Assembly: GCA_965240325.2 (NCBI GenBank)
Contig: OZ251238.1
Coordinates: 496,001-560,000, forward strand
Direction of reading: 5' to 3'
Length of the DNA stretch: 64,000 nucleotides
Origin: Rebecca billardiae RCC1528
Lineage: Eukaryota; Haptophyta
Positions 46,350 to 58,925 of this stretch are shown piece by piece. The position numbers were made by a program, and so were the translations under genes. Under the pieces are notes generated by a model. That model ran no database searches, was not told the DNA's origin, and worked only from the letters and a program-made list of their open reading frames with translations. Each line of letters opens with the position of its first letter. Position 1 is the stretch's first letter.

Positions 46350-47011
46350 ACTCTTCTGGCCACCTCGAGAGTGCAGCCGCGCCAAACACCTGTCTCCGCT
46401 GTGAGCGACGCCGCGTAGTTTACTGCTAAGTCTGCTAAGAATATGTGGGGTTATTGGCACAATACAGTAGCTGAGTGTGTCCTGAGTGTCCTCGACTGTG
46501 GGGCGCCGGTCCAGCCGACGATGCTGGCAGGCTCCCCTCGACCCTTGAGCTGTGCTGGCCCAGGCCGGATCATCACCTTCGACCCGGACGGCCCGGACTC
46601 GCCGGAGTCTTTCCAAACTCCGCCCATGCCCAGCCAGCCAATATGAGCCCGCCAATGACTCCGGAAGGCGGAATGAGCGGGCAGCAGTGTAAGCCTGGCG
46701 TGCTTCGAGCGTGCTGGCATCCGTCCGCCCGAGCCGGCCAGGTTCAGGCCTTGGACGGCCGGGCAGCGTGAGCGAGGAGCAGCCAAGCCAGGAGCCGCCC
46801 GCTGCCCCGCACGCACGCCAAACAGCGCGAACCTCGCTCTCGATCTGCGCCGCCAGGCTCCCTGCGGCCCTACGCAGAAGTACGGCGGTTACGACACTTA
46901 ACGCAGTATATATATATATATATATAAATAAGTCGTGCCGTATTTTCGCGGTGATGCGGCCCCCGCTGGTCACTCTACTCAGGCCGCTCTTGACGGTACT
47001 GTATCGGACTA
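46350..47011. other. Intergenic, no gene seen
   Basis: Contains a short TA run (46908-46926). No exon supported. Confidence 0.5.
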
Positions 47012-48414
47012 TTATGATGAGCTCGTGTCAGCGCGGCGGCAGAGTGAGAGCCCAGGGTCGACCGTGTGCGCCGGCGCTCGAAGAGACGTCGACGCGATGC
47101 CAGCCTCTAGCTCGCGCGAGCGCTTGGACCGCATCAGCAGGAAGCGCGTGTAGGCCATCCCGGGCAGGTGCAGCGCCGGCGGGCAGCGGCGCAGCGGCCG
47201 GCTGAGCTCGAGCCTCGGGCGGCTCCACTCCAACGCGTCCGTCTCCTGCTCGCAGGTCGCGCGCCACTCGCGGTCGAGCGCCGCGAGCTCGTCCGCTCGC
47301 CGCCGCACGGCGGGCGACGCCGCCACCCACGCGCGCTCGTGCACGCGCAGGAAGTGCGCGTACAGCGCGAGATCGACGGCGTGCGAGCGCGCGAGCAGCG
47401 CCTCGTCCGCCGCGCTCGTCACCGGCCACGCCGGCGCCGAGCCGGGCGGGCACTTGCCCACGCCCTGCTGCTGGTGCTTGGGCAGGCTTACGAGCTCCTC
47501 GAGGCCGACGGCGGGCGCGAGGTCTGCGTGCATCAGCGCGAGCGACTCGTACCAGCGCTCGAGGATCAGCACTCGGCTGAACTGCGACTCGAGCGCGCGC
47601 ACCCACGCGTCGACGCGCGCGCGCTGCGCGTCGTGCGCGGTCGACGAGTTGTGCAGCAGGTACCAGCCCAGGTCGAAGGCCTGCGGGCTGCGCACGTACT
47701 CGGAGAGCACGCGATCCGAGAGCGGCGCGTGCAGCACGCCGAGCGGCGCGTGCAGCACGCCACGCATCGCCGCCGCGTGCGCGAGCGCGAGGCTCGTGTT
47801 GCAGCCGTACGCGGCCACCTGCGCCTTGAAAAACTTGAGCGCCGACGCGACCTGCGTGTGCGGGTCGCGCAGGATTGTGAGCCAGTAGACCGGCGCCCCC
47901 CCCGCGCGCATGTATGCCGCCATGCGCGCGCGGTCGTACACGGCGTGGTTGCACGAGATGTCGTGCTGCGCCGCGGGCGCCGCCGTGTGGTAGAACCGCT
48001 CCGGCCACGTGCGGACGAGGCGGCTGCCGTTGCTCGGGATCAGGAACGAGAGGTTGCGCCAGTCGCCCATCCGCTGCAGAAGGTTCATGATCGAGCCCGA
48101 GCCCGTCTTGTGCGTCTGCCCCGGTGAGTGGGTGCGCGCGGGGCGGGAACGCGCGGCTGAGGCGCCGCGCGTCGGCGGGAGGTGCGAGGCGCGCAGCCGG
48201 AAGACGAGGAGCGCACGCGCACCTTCACAAAGACGATCGGGCGGAGGCGGTGGCGGGCGAGCTCCGCGCGCTGCGATGTGGAGAGCAGGAAGCGGTCGGC
48301 GCCACCGAGAGGCTCGCGCGCATCGCACATACGCGTCTGCGCGCTGGCCTGCGGCCAGCGCGACGCCGCGAGCGTCGCGAGGAGAGCGCCGCCCAGCGTG
48401 CGCGCGACAATCAT
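47012..48414 (-). CDS. Galactose-3-O-sulfotransferase-like enzyme, two exons, 431 aa
   Basis: Exon 1 is 48414-48223 and exon 2 is 48115-47012. The 107-nt intron (GTGCGC, GGGGCAG) splits the PAPS loop; joining gives PIVFVK+THKTGSGSIMNLLQ, the 5'-phosphosulfate motif of the Gal-3-O-sulfotransferase family. CNHAVYD (about 119-125) and YWLTILRDPHTQVASALKFF (about 141-160, 3'-phosphate binding) follow in the expected order. MIVARTLGGALLATLAASRW is a signal peptide or anchor. An upstream ATG (48513) is in frame but would spoil the signal. It should sulfate a sugar on secreted glycan; the acceptor is unknown. The C-terminus has a short internal duplication (GVLHAPL twice). It is divergent from the fucosyltransferase gene. 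Confidence 0.88.
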
Positions 48415-48573
48415 TCGTGATTCCGGGCGGCCGCACTGGCGTGCGCGATTGTGCGCATGGCGCGCGGAGAAGGCGCCCACAAGGGATGCGCGCGGCGCAG
48501 CGAGGGACGCCAATATCGGAACGCTCCTGATCCTACTGTACCAGGGGCGTTCCCGCTTGCTGACCGATCCGCG
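48415..48573. promoter_or_regulatory. Candidate bidirectional promoter between sulfotransferase and fucosyltransferase
   Basis: 159 bp between divergent ATGs, with an inverted repeat GGAACGCTCC / GGGGCGTTCC (48517-48553). Shared control of two Golgi glycan enzymes is inferred from the arrangement. Confidence 0.4.
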
Positions 48574-49974
48574 ATGGCCGCACAGCCGCTGGCGTGGATG
48601 GTAGTCGTCATCGGATGCGGAGTCCCGAGCCCTGGCTTGCTCGATACGGAGTATCCGATGACCACCCGAGTGAACTTCGCGTCACACACGAATCGCGAGA
48701 TCCTTGAGCTGGCCGTGGGCAAGGCGACTCGTGGCTCCCGGCTGATCGCGAAGATCGCCCGGGATTTGCACCGCACCATGGAGCGGCAGTTTCCGAATCA
48801 CGAACCCACGGTGGTGGTGGTATGGGATCCGCTCATGTTTGGTGTCTTCAACGACCCCAATGATGCGAGGAATGATGACGGCGCCCCGGTGCCATGCAAC
48901 ATTCCATGCACGTGGTCGACCGAGCGCTCGCTGCTCAACACGACAGCGAGCGCGCTCGCCGTCACGATCGAACCTCGCAAATTCAGCACGCCAGTGACGC
49001 ATCCGAAGCGGCCTCGCCAGCCATGGATCGGCGCGATGCTGGAGAACAACCACCGCCTCGGGCAGTACTACCCGCTCGCGAAGCGGCTGAGCCGCGTCGA
49101 CATCTTGATGACGTTCGAGCTCGACGCACACGTGTATCTGCCCTTCTACATCAACAAGCACCTGGGCGTGGCGGCGTGGCACGCGCGCAGCGTGGCGTCG
49201 GTGCTGCGCGGTAAGCGCGCCGATGCGGCGATTGCGGCGTTCATCTCCAACTGCGAGCGACAGCGCGAGGTCCCGCGCCTGGGCGTGCTCAGCGCGCTCG
49301 GGCAAGAGGGGATCCCTGTGCACCAGTACGGCACGTGCGAGCACAATATCAACGGGCGCCGCCAAGACCCTGGCGGCCTGAGGCGCTCGCTGCCGAGGAT
49401 CGCGCACAAACTCGAGCACGTCGCACCCTACCGCATTGCGGTGGCGATGGAGAACTCCATGGCGCTTGACTACGTCACTGAGAAGGTTTACCAGGTGTTC
49501 GAGGCCGGTGCAGTGCCCCTCTTCATCGGCGCCCCCAATGTGCGTGACCTCCTGCCATGTGAGCCGCCCGACAAGTGCATCGTGGACGTCACGGACTACC
49601 TGACGCCCGATGGGAGCGACGTCGACACGCGCAGGCTGGCTGCGCACCTCAAGTACCTGGCGCGCAACGACAGCGCCTACGCAGAGTACCACCGGTGGCG
49701 AGAGCATCCACCGCCACAGCGCTGGCTGGAGCTGCTGGAGATCAGGCGGCACGACCCGCGCTGCCGCGCTTGCCACTGTGTGCACGGCCGGCTCGGCTGT
49801 GCTCAGGCCGCCGATGGCAAGCACCAACGGCAACCACACCTGGGCCGCCGATGGCAAGCACCCACGGCGACCGCGACCACGACCACACCTGGGAGGCAAG
49901 CCCATCTCCACGGCACCGCTCATCCGCCAGTCCCAGCGCTCAGCGGTGCCAGCCGAGGTGCCGATTATCGCTGA
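48574..49974 (+). CDS. GT10-family fucosyltransferase, 466 aa
   Basis: The start at 48574 ([20 protein letters not shown]) gives a signal or anchor sequence. The C-terminal half carries the GT10 donor-binding motif [20 protein letters not shown] followed by [12 protein letters not shown] (about 286-320), then CIVDVTDY. Upstream are [16 protein letters not shown] and YGTCEHN, also typical. GT10 enzymes move fucose from GDP-fucose to GlcNAc or Glc in alpha-1,3/4 linkage in the Golgi. The last about 55 residues (after 49795) come from short tandem repeats of a GATGGCAAGCACC block and are low in complexity, so the true stop may have been extended by repeat growth. A long TA array starts 7 bp after the stop. 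Confidence 0.9.
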   Translation: MAAQPLAWMVVVIGCGVPSPGLLDTEYPMTTRVNFASHTNREILELAVGKATRGSRLIAKIARDLHRTMERQFPNHEPTVVVVWDPLMFGVFNDPNDARNDDGAPVPCNIPCTWSTERSLLNTTASALAVTIEPRKFSTPVTHPKRPRQPWIGAMLENNHRLGQYYPLAKRLSRVDILMTFELDAHVYLPFYINKHLGVAAWHARSVASVLRGKRADAAIAAFISNCERQREVPRLGVLSALGQEGIPVHQYGTCEHNINGRRQDPGGLRRSLPRIAHKLEHVAPYRIAVAMENSMALDYVTEKVYQVFEAGAVPLFIGAPNVRDLLPCEPPDKCIVDVTDYLTPDGSDVDTRRLAAHLKYLARNDSAYAEYHRWREHPPPQRWLELLEIRRHDPRCRACHCVHGRLGCAQAADGKHQRQPHLGRRWQAPTATATTTTPGRQAHLHGTAHPPVPALSGASRGADYR

Positions 49975-49978
49975 ATAG

Positions 49979-50110
<132 letters not shown>

Positions 50111-50131
50111 GGGCCGTAGGTCCGCCCCTTG

Positions 50132-51827
50132 CAGGGGCGTTGCGCCAGCTGGACAAACGCCTTCCGGTCTTTTCAGATCGGCGCTTTTCAAAAAGAAATG
50201 TTCCGCGCGCTGTCCAACGGCAAAGCGCGGCGGATGGCGGCTTCGCCGCCGCATGGGCGCGCGAGTCGCCATTGCCCGCAGAAGACGTGCGTCACAGGCA
50301 AGGAAGCGGGCAGATGGCGCGTCGCACGCGTCGTGGAAGTCGGTCGCGACTCTCGCCGGCCTCAGCGCGCGCGGCGAAGCCACGTCCATGGGCGCCCAGC
50401 GTGCAGGCGGCACGGCCACGCCGCTCGGCCGCGGCGACCGGCCTCGCACGCGTTCTTGCGGCGCGAAAGAGCATCCCAGCTGCGGTCATTTGCCTTGTGC
50501 GTCGGGAGACGTGTGCCAGCTAGCCAATGCGCACGCGCCGCGAGCTGCACGGCGTGCGCACACGTCGCCCGCCGCGCGGCCGGGCGTGCGCCGAAAGCGG
50601 CACAGCGAGAGAGGGCCCCGATCCGAGTGCAGGTCTCGCCAGGGCCAAGGGAGTCAAGGGTGCCCGCGCCCCAGTGGCGCGCTCAGCGGATGTTGGCACA
50701 CAGATTTTTGCCCGACGCCTGCGGCGGGCGGCGGCGAGGGCGTGCTCCGCTGGCGGGGCGAGCGCACGGGGCACGGCGCTGCGGGCGCGGATGTGCCCGC
50801 GAAGCCGGCGCGTGCCTGTTGCGGGAGAGTATCTGGCGCCCTCCTGCGCCGTGCGTCTTGCGCAACGCCTCTTTCGCCTCGGCTCAGGGCAGCGCGCACG
50901 CACGCGCCGCCTCAAGGCCAGCCTTGCCTGCGCCGCAGCCGACCGCGCGCGCGCCGTGCGCGGATTGGTCGGGAAGGAGCGGGCGCTGCTGCCGGGCGAG
51001 ATGGCGACATCATGCGTGCACGCCATGCCGCCCCGCCACGCCTTGACGAGCGCGTCGTCGGTCTGTTTGCATGCCTCTTTGACTTGTCACAAATGTTGTG
51101 CACGGCCTCGCGGTCGTGACCCTTGTCGGAATGTCGGGACGATCATTGAGACCCAGAACAGTGCCAGACGGGCACGCGGGCTACTCTTACATGAATGTTC
51201 ATCACCGCGTGGTCATGCAGAAGTGCTGGGAGCGACGCTTTCCTCGCGCTGATGCTCTTTCATCATCTTCTTCGAGCTCAGGTCTGGCTTGGCATGACAA
51301 GCGATCAGCACTCGTCAACAGCTGTGCAGATCTATTGCCGTGCCCTGTCGCGGCATCGCAGGGCGGCATGGCGTGCGCGCATGGTGTCGCCATCTCGCCC
51401 GGCAGCAGCGCCCGCTCCTTCCCGACCACGCCGCGCACGGCGCGCGCGCGGTCGGCTGCGGCGCAGGCAAGGCTGGCCTTGAGGCGGCGCGTGCGTGCGC
51501 GCTGCCCTGAGCCGAGGCGAAAGAGGCGTTGCGCAAGACGCGCGGCGCAGGAGGGCGCCAGATACTCTCCCGCAACAGCCCGTCCGCACGCGCCGGCTTC
51601 GCGGGCACATCCGCGCCCGCAGCGCCGTGCCCCGTGCGCTCGCCCCGCCAGCGGAGCACGCCCTCGCCGCCGCCCGCCGCAGGCGTCGGGCAAAAATCTG
51701 TGTGCCAACATCCGCTGAGCGCGCCACTGGGGCGCGGGCACCCTTGACTCCCTTGCCAGGCCTCCACAAGTCCAAGGATCCTGGGTCTTGGGTCCTTCGC
51801 GTTTGTCCAGCTGGCGCAACGCCCCTG
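50132..51827. mobile_element. Fold-back element with 29-bp perfect ends
   Basis: The terminus CAGGGGCGTTGCGCC... (29 bp, 50132-50160) is exactly inverted at 51799-51827. Inside, a second inverted pair of about 390 bp (about 50650-51035 and 51362-51752) forms arms that resemble those of the 32.3-kb element. The flanks CCCCTTG and AGTGCCCGGG are contiguous, apart from one T, in the related copy at 57957-57976, which therefore looks like an empty site. No target duplication or transposase is visible. Confidence 0.8.
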
Positions 51828-52916
51828 AGTGCCCGGGAAAAAGATAAGAAAAAGAAGAAGAAAAAAGAAAATCGCCTCGCAAAGAAAAGAAAATCGCCTC
51901 GCTCACTGCCGGGTCGCTTCCCGCTCACTACCGGGCGCCCTCGCAGCTCCCACTGGGGACGCTCGGCCGAAAAGTGGTTCGCCCATGGCGCGGAGCGCGT
52001 GGGCCGCGCGCGCCAAATCCAACGCCGGCGCGGACATCGCGCGAGGATTCCCGAACGGTGTTTTCGCCCGATTCGCGATTGCTGCCCTCGTCGTCTCGCG
52101 TGCAGGTCGAACGGGGGCTAAATCGACGCGATTGGAGCGGTACGCTCGGCGCGTCGACACGATCGTGCGACCTGGGGCGATCCTCGCGCGACGTGCACGT
52201 CGAAAGCTCGCACCGGCCATAGCATCATGCGCTGCGCACGATGGCCGCCTCGCGCGATCCACCGTCGCGCGTCGGGCTCGGTGCGGAAACGCATTCATCA
52301 CGAGGCGTCTCGCGGGCGGGAAGCGCCATCGCACGCGACGCAAGCTTTGGCGCGGCCTTCTGAACTCGATGATCGCCGGAATCCGCGCACCGGACTGTCG
52401 CGTGCCACAACTTCTCAAAGCCGGGCGCATGCAAATCCGTTGCTACAGCTGTACCAGTTCCCGGCCAAGCCGAAGGGCCGGCCCTTGTCCCGGCGATCAT
52501 CTTTCGCGATCGCGGCCAAAGATCGCTCGGCGCTCGCGGTCCCTCACAGCCGAAAGCCCACGTCCGGCCTGCATGGCGTCGACGGTGACCAATGCGACGG
52601 AGGCGCAGCGCAAAGCGGCGTACGAGGCGCAGCGAACGCAGCTGCCGTCCACGGCGTCTTGGCGAGTCGGCGGCCCTCGTCGCACAGCGCTATGACCGAT
52701 CCCAGAGGCGCATCCGCCACGAGCTGAAACGCCGAGCGTGCAACATTGTCGCCCCATCCTCCACCATGTCACGAGCGCTGCGGGACGAGGTCGACGTCGT
52801 GAAGCCAGTGGCACATGCGCTGCGCTTCCTGTGCCTGCTCGAGCAGCGCGTGCCCACCCTCGATCGCGAGTGGCACACGCTCTCGCACTGCGCGCGCGCG
52901 CACCGCCGACAGCTCC
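51828..52916. repeat. Dispersed repeat, copy 1 (with open frame)
   Basis: Begins AGTGCCCGGGAAAAAGATAA and is about 90 % identical by eye to 57967-58925 over several blocks (51828-52370, 52545-52615, 52735-52915). Both copies keep a + frame reading [19 protein letters not shown] and later KRHRTRRK, and also an open antisense frame. Neither frame is a recognised protein. The conservation may be of DNA rather than protein. Confidence 0.7.
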
Positions 52917-53409
52917 TGATACCGCCGAACGTGCAGGTGTATAGAGAGACAGAGAGACAGAGAGACAGAATTCGGTAGGATGCACTGACTTCCAGACGAC
53001 CTGAACAAATGAATCATGACATCACACTCCGCCACAACTTGAACTGTTTTCGCGTGTTTAGCTCCGAGGACAAACCGTCACCGTCAGGCGTACACGAGCA
53101 CGCCGCCGTCGCACGCCAATCAGTTGGCAGTGCGTGCGCGCAGTCGAAGGCTCGGCACGATGACGAGTAGCGCAGTGGGTGCACGAATACACGCGCAATC
53201 ACACTGTCGGTGAGCTCGCACCAGAGTCATCTGTCGCGTCGTTATTATTCGTCAGTGCCGTCGGGTAGCTCACCATCATCTGTATGTCGCGCATTGTTAT
53301 TCGTCATCCTGCCCGTCAATCCGCTAAAAGCCGCGAACCCGCTGGGGAAATATTGCGACAGCACTGGCACGGCCCGCCGACCCCCCCCCCCCCGCCCGCC
53401 AGGGCAGAG

Positions 53410-53440
<31 letters not shown>

Positions 53441-55612
53441 AACTATATATATATATAGTAAAGAAATCGATTTTCGGCGTTACCGCGACAGTATTATAAT
53501 AATTACCGTATAAACCCGTCCGCACTTGGCGGTCCTCCCAGCATGGAGATTTGTTGCTTAAAAATTCCCCTTTATAACGGGCTCCGGGTGATCAGACTGG
53601 CGGCCGAAGCCTCCAGCCCTACCCTGGCCAGCCCCCAACCAACCACCACCCTCACATGATGGAGTTTTTTCGGCGGCGCGTTCGTCCGCCGAAGGCCGGG
53701 CCAAGGCCGTTTGAGCATGGTCGTTCGTGCGCACTCCCACCCATATTCGAATCGATGCGGAATCGATGGCGCGCTCCGAGCGGCGGGCGTGCGTTCATGT
53801 GTGCCGCGAGGGGGGCTGCGAGGCGTCGGCCGGCTTGCCAAGGCGGTTCCCCGGGGCGGCGTCACCCTCGCCCGCCCCTCCTCGCCCACCCTCGCCCCAC
53901 GGGCGGCCACACTTGAACTGTTAAGATGGGTTCACGGTAGCCCGCGCGGCACGCGCGCGCGGGAGAGGCGAGGAACTGGTGTTTCGCGGAAAAACGCTCT
54001 GTAGCATTGTGCTCAACCCATGTGGGCACCCGCTCCACAAGTTTGCGCGCCTTCAAACCGCACACAGCGGCCTGAGCAGCTCCCAGACTGAGTTTCGCTC
54101 TTGAAGCCTGTTTTTGGGCCAGATCTTGGTGTGGATCACTGGATGTAGCGCGGCGAGGAGGCGCCGGGCGCGCGCCCGAGCTGCGTGCTGGCACTCGCCA
54201 TGACTCGCTCTTGAGGTGCACAGGAGCACGCGTTGATGCGTATGGAACCATCCCATCACGATCGCCCCGACCTGGCGCCCCCTATCTGGCCCGTCAGGCT
54301 GCCCGCGCTGCCGCCGCCGCGCCACGCCGCCGCCACGCCGCCGCCTCAGCACGGGCACGTGGGTACGTCTGTATTCAACAAATACAGAATTTCCGGTGCG
54401 GCCGTCTGTCGGGCAGCAAGGTCGGTCTGGTCGACACCTGCCGCGCGGCATGGGCCACGGCGCGGCGAGGTGGCGGCTGGCGCACCGCGGCGTGGGCGGG
54501 ATTGCTCGAGGACACCACCGCCCCGCCTCCCACGCCGCGCCGTGCGCGTGCGCCGTGCTCTCGTCGCGTACCGAATTTCCTGCGGCGAGCGACGTCACAC
54601 AGCGCGACCATGCCATCGCGCGACGAGGTGCGTTCAGCTCGGCGATTTGTCGTATCTGTTGAATACATGCAGGTACGAATCCGCCGCAAGATCGCCATCG
54701 ACTCGGCGACTCTCACGTCGCCCGAGAGGGCGCGCGCTGCGTGGAGTGGCACGCGACGCGGAGAGGGCGGGTGCGGTGCCGCGGGCGCGCGACTGGTCTA
54801 GAACAGCCCAATGAAGCGTGGGACAGCGCCGCACGCCTGTGCTCGCGGCCGTCTCCTCGCGGTCGAAAATATCTGTGCACCCTTCTACCTACCAGGTGAG
54901 TCGACCGACTTGCACACGGCATGCGAGCACTGCGTGACGCGGGGAGGAGTGTGACATGGCAGGCTGTGGCGAGGTGGATGGCCGTGCAGGACTATGCTAG
55001 GAAGGGCCGTTCCCGCGCTCGCGCGGTGCCTCGCGCACGCCTCGTCGAGGACGAGCGTACGTTTGAATGGCTCCGGAGAAGGCTTACGATCGCTCGTTGA
55101 TGGGCAGCGCGCGGCGACAGGTGCACACGACGAAGGTGACGACCAGGCACTCCGACGAGGGTGGCTGTGCTGGCAGCAGACTGCATTTGGAGTAAGATCA
55201 GATGAGCCATCTACTTACGCGCCACTTCGCCTCGCTGCATCGCCGCACTGAGCAGCAGGGCTCCACGCTGACCGGAATGGCTGTCCACGAAGCTACATGT
55301 GTGCCGATGTGACCGGCCAGCCGCGTGCAACCCGGCGAGGCAGAGAGGGGCGGAGCCCGGCGGAGGGATGGGGAGGCTGGGTGGGATGTTGCAGTCCCAT
55401 GCCCGGGGCACTCGCCAGGCGCCTGCGCGACCACCGTAGCGTCTTCTGTGCGCTCGTGCGGCCCGCTCGAGATTTTCCCCGAAAAGCGGCTCGTGTCGGA
55501 CGGGTTACGGTAACCGGACTAACGAATACGATAATCCCGTTTTTGTTTACTATATATATATATATATGTATATATATGCCCGTTGCATACCACGTCGTTA
55601 ATATATATATAC

Positions 55613-55640
<28 letters not shown>
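52917..55640. other. Repeat-rich stretch, no gene assigned
   Basis: Contains a (GAGACA)n run (52943-52968), a poly-C run (53382-53395), a TA/GT run (53409-53458) and a TA run (55549-55642). The segment 53336-53405 recurs at 59408-59475. Open frames around 53570-53910 and 54210-54800 have no recognisable motif. Confidence 0.4.
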
Positions 55641-55644
<4 letters not shown>

Positions 55645-57617
55645 GATTAAACTTTTCTGAGGATAGCGCACCAGCAAAATCCCTTGACCGCCATCCGGAT
55701 TTTACGGAGGCCGCGTTTGGACGCAGAAACGCGCGATGGCGAGGCCCGCCCTCGCACCACCGCTCTCGCGAGATCGCGACCGTGCGACCTGCGGCGTTGC
55801 GCTCGACGCGCTCTTTCTGCTCGGAGGCCGCGAGGACTCCCAGGTGCGCCAGCTCGCGAGCGCGCACCTTCCTCCTCGCCGCGCTCGCCGAGCACAAGCC
55901 GATCTGCAGCAGATGTGCAAGGAGCCGCATGTGGCCTTCCTCGCGCGCGCGGCACGGCTGCACACGAAAATCGTTAGAGGGCACTTCTCCGCGCATTCTA
56001 CATTTTGGGGAAAGAACGCCTGAACTGCACAGAAAGTGCCCTCTAACGCTTCCGCTCCTCGCCGTTGCGTGCACGCGCAAAGGAGCACTGCAAAGGGTGC
56101 GACTGGGAGCATTCCTTCTCCCGGGCGGCCACCACGGCCTCGGAGGTGGTGAGGAACGCGTCGGCGACCACGGCATGGACCACCTCCGTCGCGCCGGACA
56201 CTCCGGTCGCCCCTCGCCGGACTCCATCCTCGCTGCGCGCTGACCGTTTGCCGAGCGGGCTGCCCCCGCCGCCTGCCCGGCGTGTGCCCGCGTGGTGACA
56301 CAAGATGGTCGAAGGCGTGGCAGCGCGGTGGTGCGTGCGATCGGGGGACCCCACCTGAGCTACGACACGGGCGCGCGCGCTCATCCGTGCTCATCACGGT
56401 GGTGCACGCGCGCGTCGCGCGCTCGTCGGCTGTCGCGCGCTGACGGCTGGGCTGCTTTGGGGTGTCGGCGGCGGCCACAGCTCGCTGGTACGGGCGCGAT
56501 GGTGGCTGCGAGTGGTACGCGGCGTTGCACCAGGTCCATGTGCGTCACGCACGACGCTCGGCCGGCTCGCCCTCGGACCATTGGCTGAGTTCTACTCGCT
56601 GCGCGCGCCGCGCGCGGGAGCCGCTCGGCAGCTGCTCGAGGCGCAAAGTGCGCCCCGCGCGCTGAACGTGGGCACGACGAGGTGGTGCGGCGAGCGTGCG
56701 CGGGTGTGTGTGCGTGATGGGCACCCCCATTGCGCTACTTGCCATGCACATCTGCCTCTCGCCAAGCCTTCGACACGATTGCTGCAAGCGCTGCTCGGAG
56801 GCGCGCTCGCGGGCTCGCGCGCGTTTGAATCTGGGCTCGGCGGCGATCGCGTGGACGAGGAGCAGCGCGGTGCACGGTGGCGGAGCGCGTGCGGAGCGCA
56901 GCCTACACCTCCTACACGCTCAATCCAGACACATCGCGCATGCTCGCGCGACCTCCTCGGTCCATCACGTGCGCGTGCGCGCGCGAGCAGGTGTGCATTC
57001 GCCGGGCGCGTTCACGGCGCGCCGCGTTGGCGCGCGCGCACCGATACCCGTGCGCAGCTCGACGAGCGAGCGCGGTGTGTTTCGATGCGTATGGGGAGGC
57101 TCGAATTTACGCGCGCGCACGCGCCGGCCCTCGCCGCCCCTTCGCTCGCCCACGCCTCATCTGCGCGCTCGGCGTTTGCACGCAGCTGCTCATCCTTTCC
57201 AACACGTGCACAAACGAGCAGATAGCGCTGGGCGAGGTCGATTGGTGCGTCAGATATTCGGCAACGACCAGCCCCGCTCGTGTGCCGCCGCTCGTGCTAC
57301 TCTTGACGACCACCTCTGGCTCGGTCGCGCGCACGAGGCTGCTCGCGGGCCCAATCGTGCCGTGTACCGTCAAGCTGTACCGTGCGCAGCGAGGCGCACT
57401 CAGACGTCCGCATGGGCTCGCATGCGAGGGCCCGGCAGTGCGACGCGTCGATGGAGCATGCTCCGGATACGCTTCGGCGCACTTTCCGACGCGCACGAGC
57501 CGCTCGAAGGCGCGGAAGGGCGCCCAAACGGGGCAACCGCCATTTTGCGCCACTTCGGCCCGGATGGCGGTCAAGGGAAATTGCTGGTGCGCTATCCTCA
57601 GAAAAGTTTAATCATAT
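55641..57617. mobile_element. 2-kb element with about 57-bp inverted ends, between TA arrays
   Basis: ATGATTAAACTTTTCTGAGG and the following bases to CCATCCGG (55641-55698) recur inverted at 57560-57617 with two or three mismatches (CAAAAT against CAATTT). Both ends abut TA arrays, so the target duplication cannot be read. Interior minus frames such as EGHMRLLAHLLQIGLCSASA (about 55850-55940) look protein-like but are broken; no transposase was identified. Confidence 0.65.
55972..56048. mobile_element. 77-bp miniature inverted-repeat element
   Basis: CGTTAGAGGGCACTT at 55972-55986 and its exact complement at 56034-56048. It lies between two protein-like minus-strand stretches (SEAVVAAREKECSQSHPLQC on one side, EGHMRLLAHLL on the other), so it may interrupt an old coding region of the host element. 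Confidence 0.65.
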
Positions 57618-57653
57618 ATATATATCGACGCTTGTCCGATGCTGCCACGTCGT

Positions 57654-57746
<93 letters not shown>

Positions 57747-57791
57747 CTACAGCTTGCTGACTCTGACGCCTGCCCGTTGCATACCACGTCG

Positions 57792-57851
<60 letters not shown>

Positions 57852-57855
57852 CGAC

Positions 57856-57944
<89 letters not shown>
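57618..57944. repeat. Three (TA)n blocks with CACGTCGTTAA edge sequences
   Basis: TA blocks at about 57656-57742, 57795-57848 and 57858-57943. CGTCGTTAA marks block starts (57648, 57787), and the inverse TTAACGACG lies at about 57848-57857. Followed by GGCGGGCCGTAGGTCCGCC. Confidence 0.9.
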
Positions 57945-57946
<2 letters not shown>

Positions 57947-57966
57947 GGGCCGTAGGTCCGCCCCTT

Positions 57967-58925
57967 GTAGTGCCCGGGAAAAAGATAAGAAAAAGAAAAA
58001 GAAAAAAGAAAATCGCCTCGCAGAGAAAAGAAAATCGCTTCGCTCACTACCGGGCGCCCTCGCAGCTCCCACTGGGGACGCTCGGCCGAAAAAGGGTCGG
58101 CCATGGCGCGGAGCGCGTGGGCGGCGCGCGCCAAATCCAACGCCGGCGCGGACATCGCGCGGGGATTCCCTAGACGGGTTTTCGCCCGATTCGCGATTGC
58201 TGCCCTCGTCGTCTCGCGTGCAGGTCGAACGGGGGCCAAATCGACCCGAGTGGAGCAGTACGCTCGGCGCGTCGACACGATCGTGCGACCTGGGGCGATC
58301 CTCGCCCGACGTGCACGTCGAACGCTCGCACCGGCCATAGCATCAGGCGCTGCGCACGATGGCCGCCTCGCGCGATCCACCGCCGCGCGTCGGGCTCGGT
58401 GCGGAAAGGCCCTCATCACGAGGTGTCTCGCGGGCGGGAAGCGCCATCGCACGCGACGCAAGATTTGGCGCGGCCTTCTGAACACCATACCGGAATCCGC
58501 GCACCGGACTCAGTCGTCGCTCGCGGTCCCTCAGCCGAAGCCCACGTCCGGCCTGCATGGCGTCGATGGTGACCAATGCGACGGAAGCGCAGCGCCAACG
58601 GCGTAAACGCGCAGCGGACGCACCTCCGGGGTCTGTCGGCGTGACAGCAACCGCGTCTTTGCGAGTTGGCGACCCTCGCCGCAGCGCGACGCAGACAAGC
58701 CCGTGATGCCATCCGCAGAGAGATGAATCGTTGAGCATGCAACATCGCCGCGCCATCCTCGTCCATGGCGCAGGCGCTGCGTGACGAGGCGGACGTCGTC
58801 ACGCCGGTGATGCGCTGCGATTCGTGTGCCTGCGTGAGCAGCTCGTGCCCAATCTCGATCGCGAGTGGCACACGCTGTCGCTGTGCGCGCGCGCGCGCAC
58901 AACCAACAGCTCATCGTGCCGCCAA
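57967..58925. repeat. Dispersed repeat, copy 2
   Basis: Second copy of the 51828-52916 repeat. Unlike copy 1 it directly follows GGTCCGCCCCTTGT, without the fold-back element between. The TCGATCGCGAGTGGCACACG block is also shared (52859 and 58855). Confidence 0.7.

Noticed and set aside
54211-54801. A 196-codon + frame as a gene
   Set aside because: Arg/Ala-rich, overlapped by equally long frames in other phases, and with no recognisable motif or splice support.
57598-58488. Frames with long IYIYIY runs
   Set aside because: Translations of TA microsatellites.
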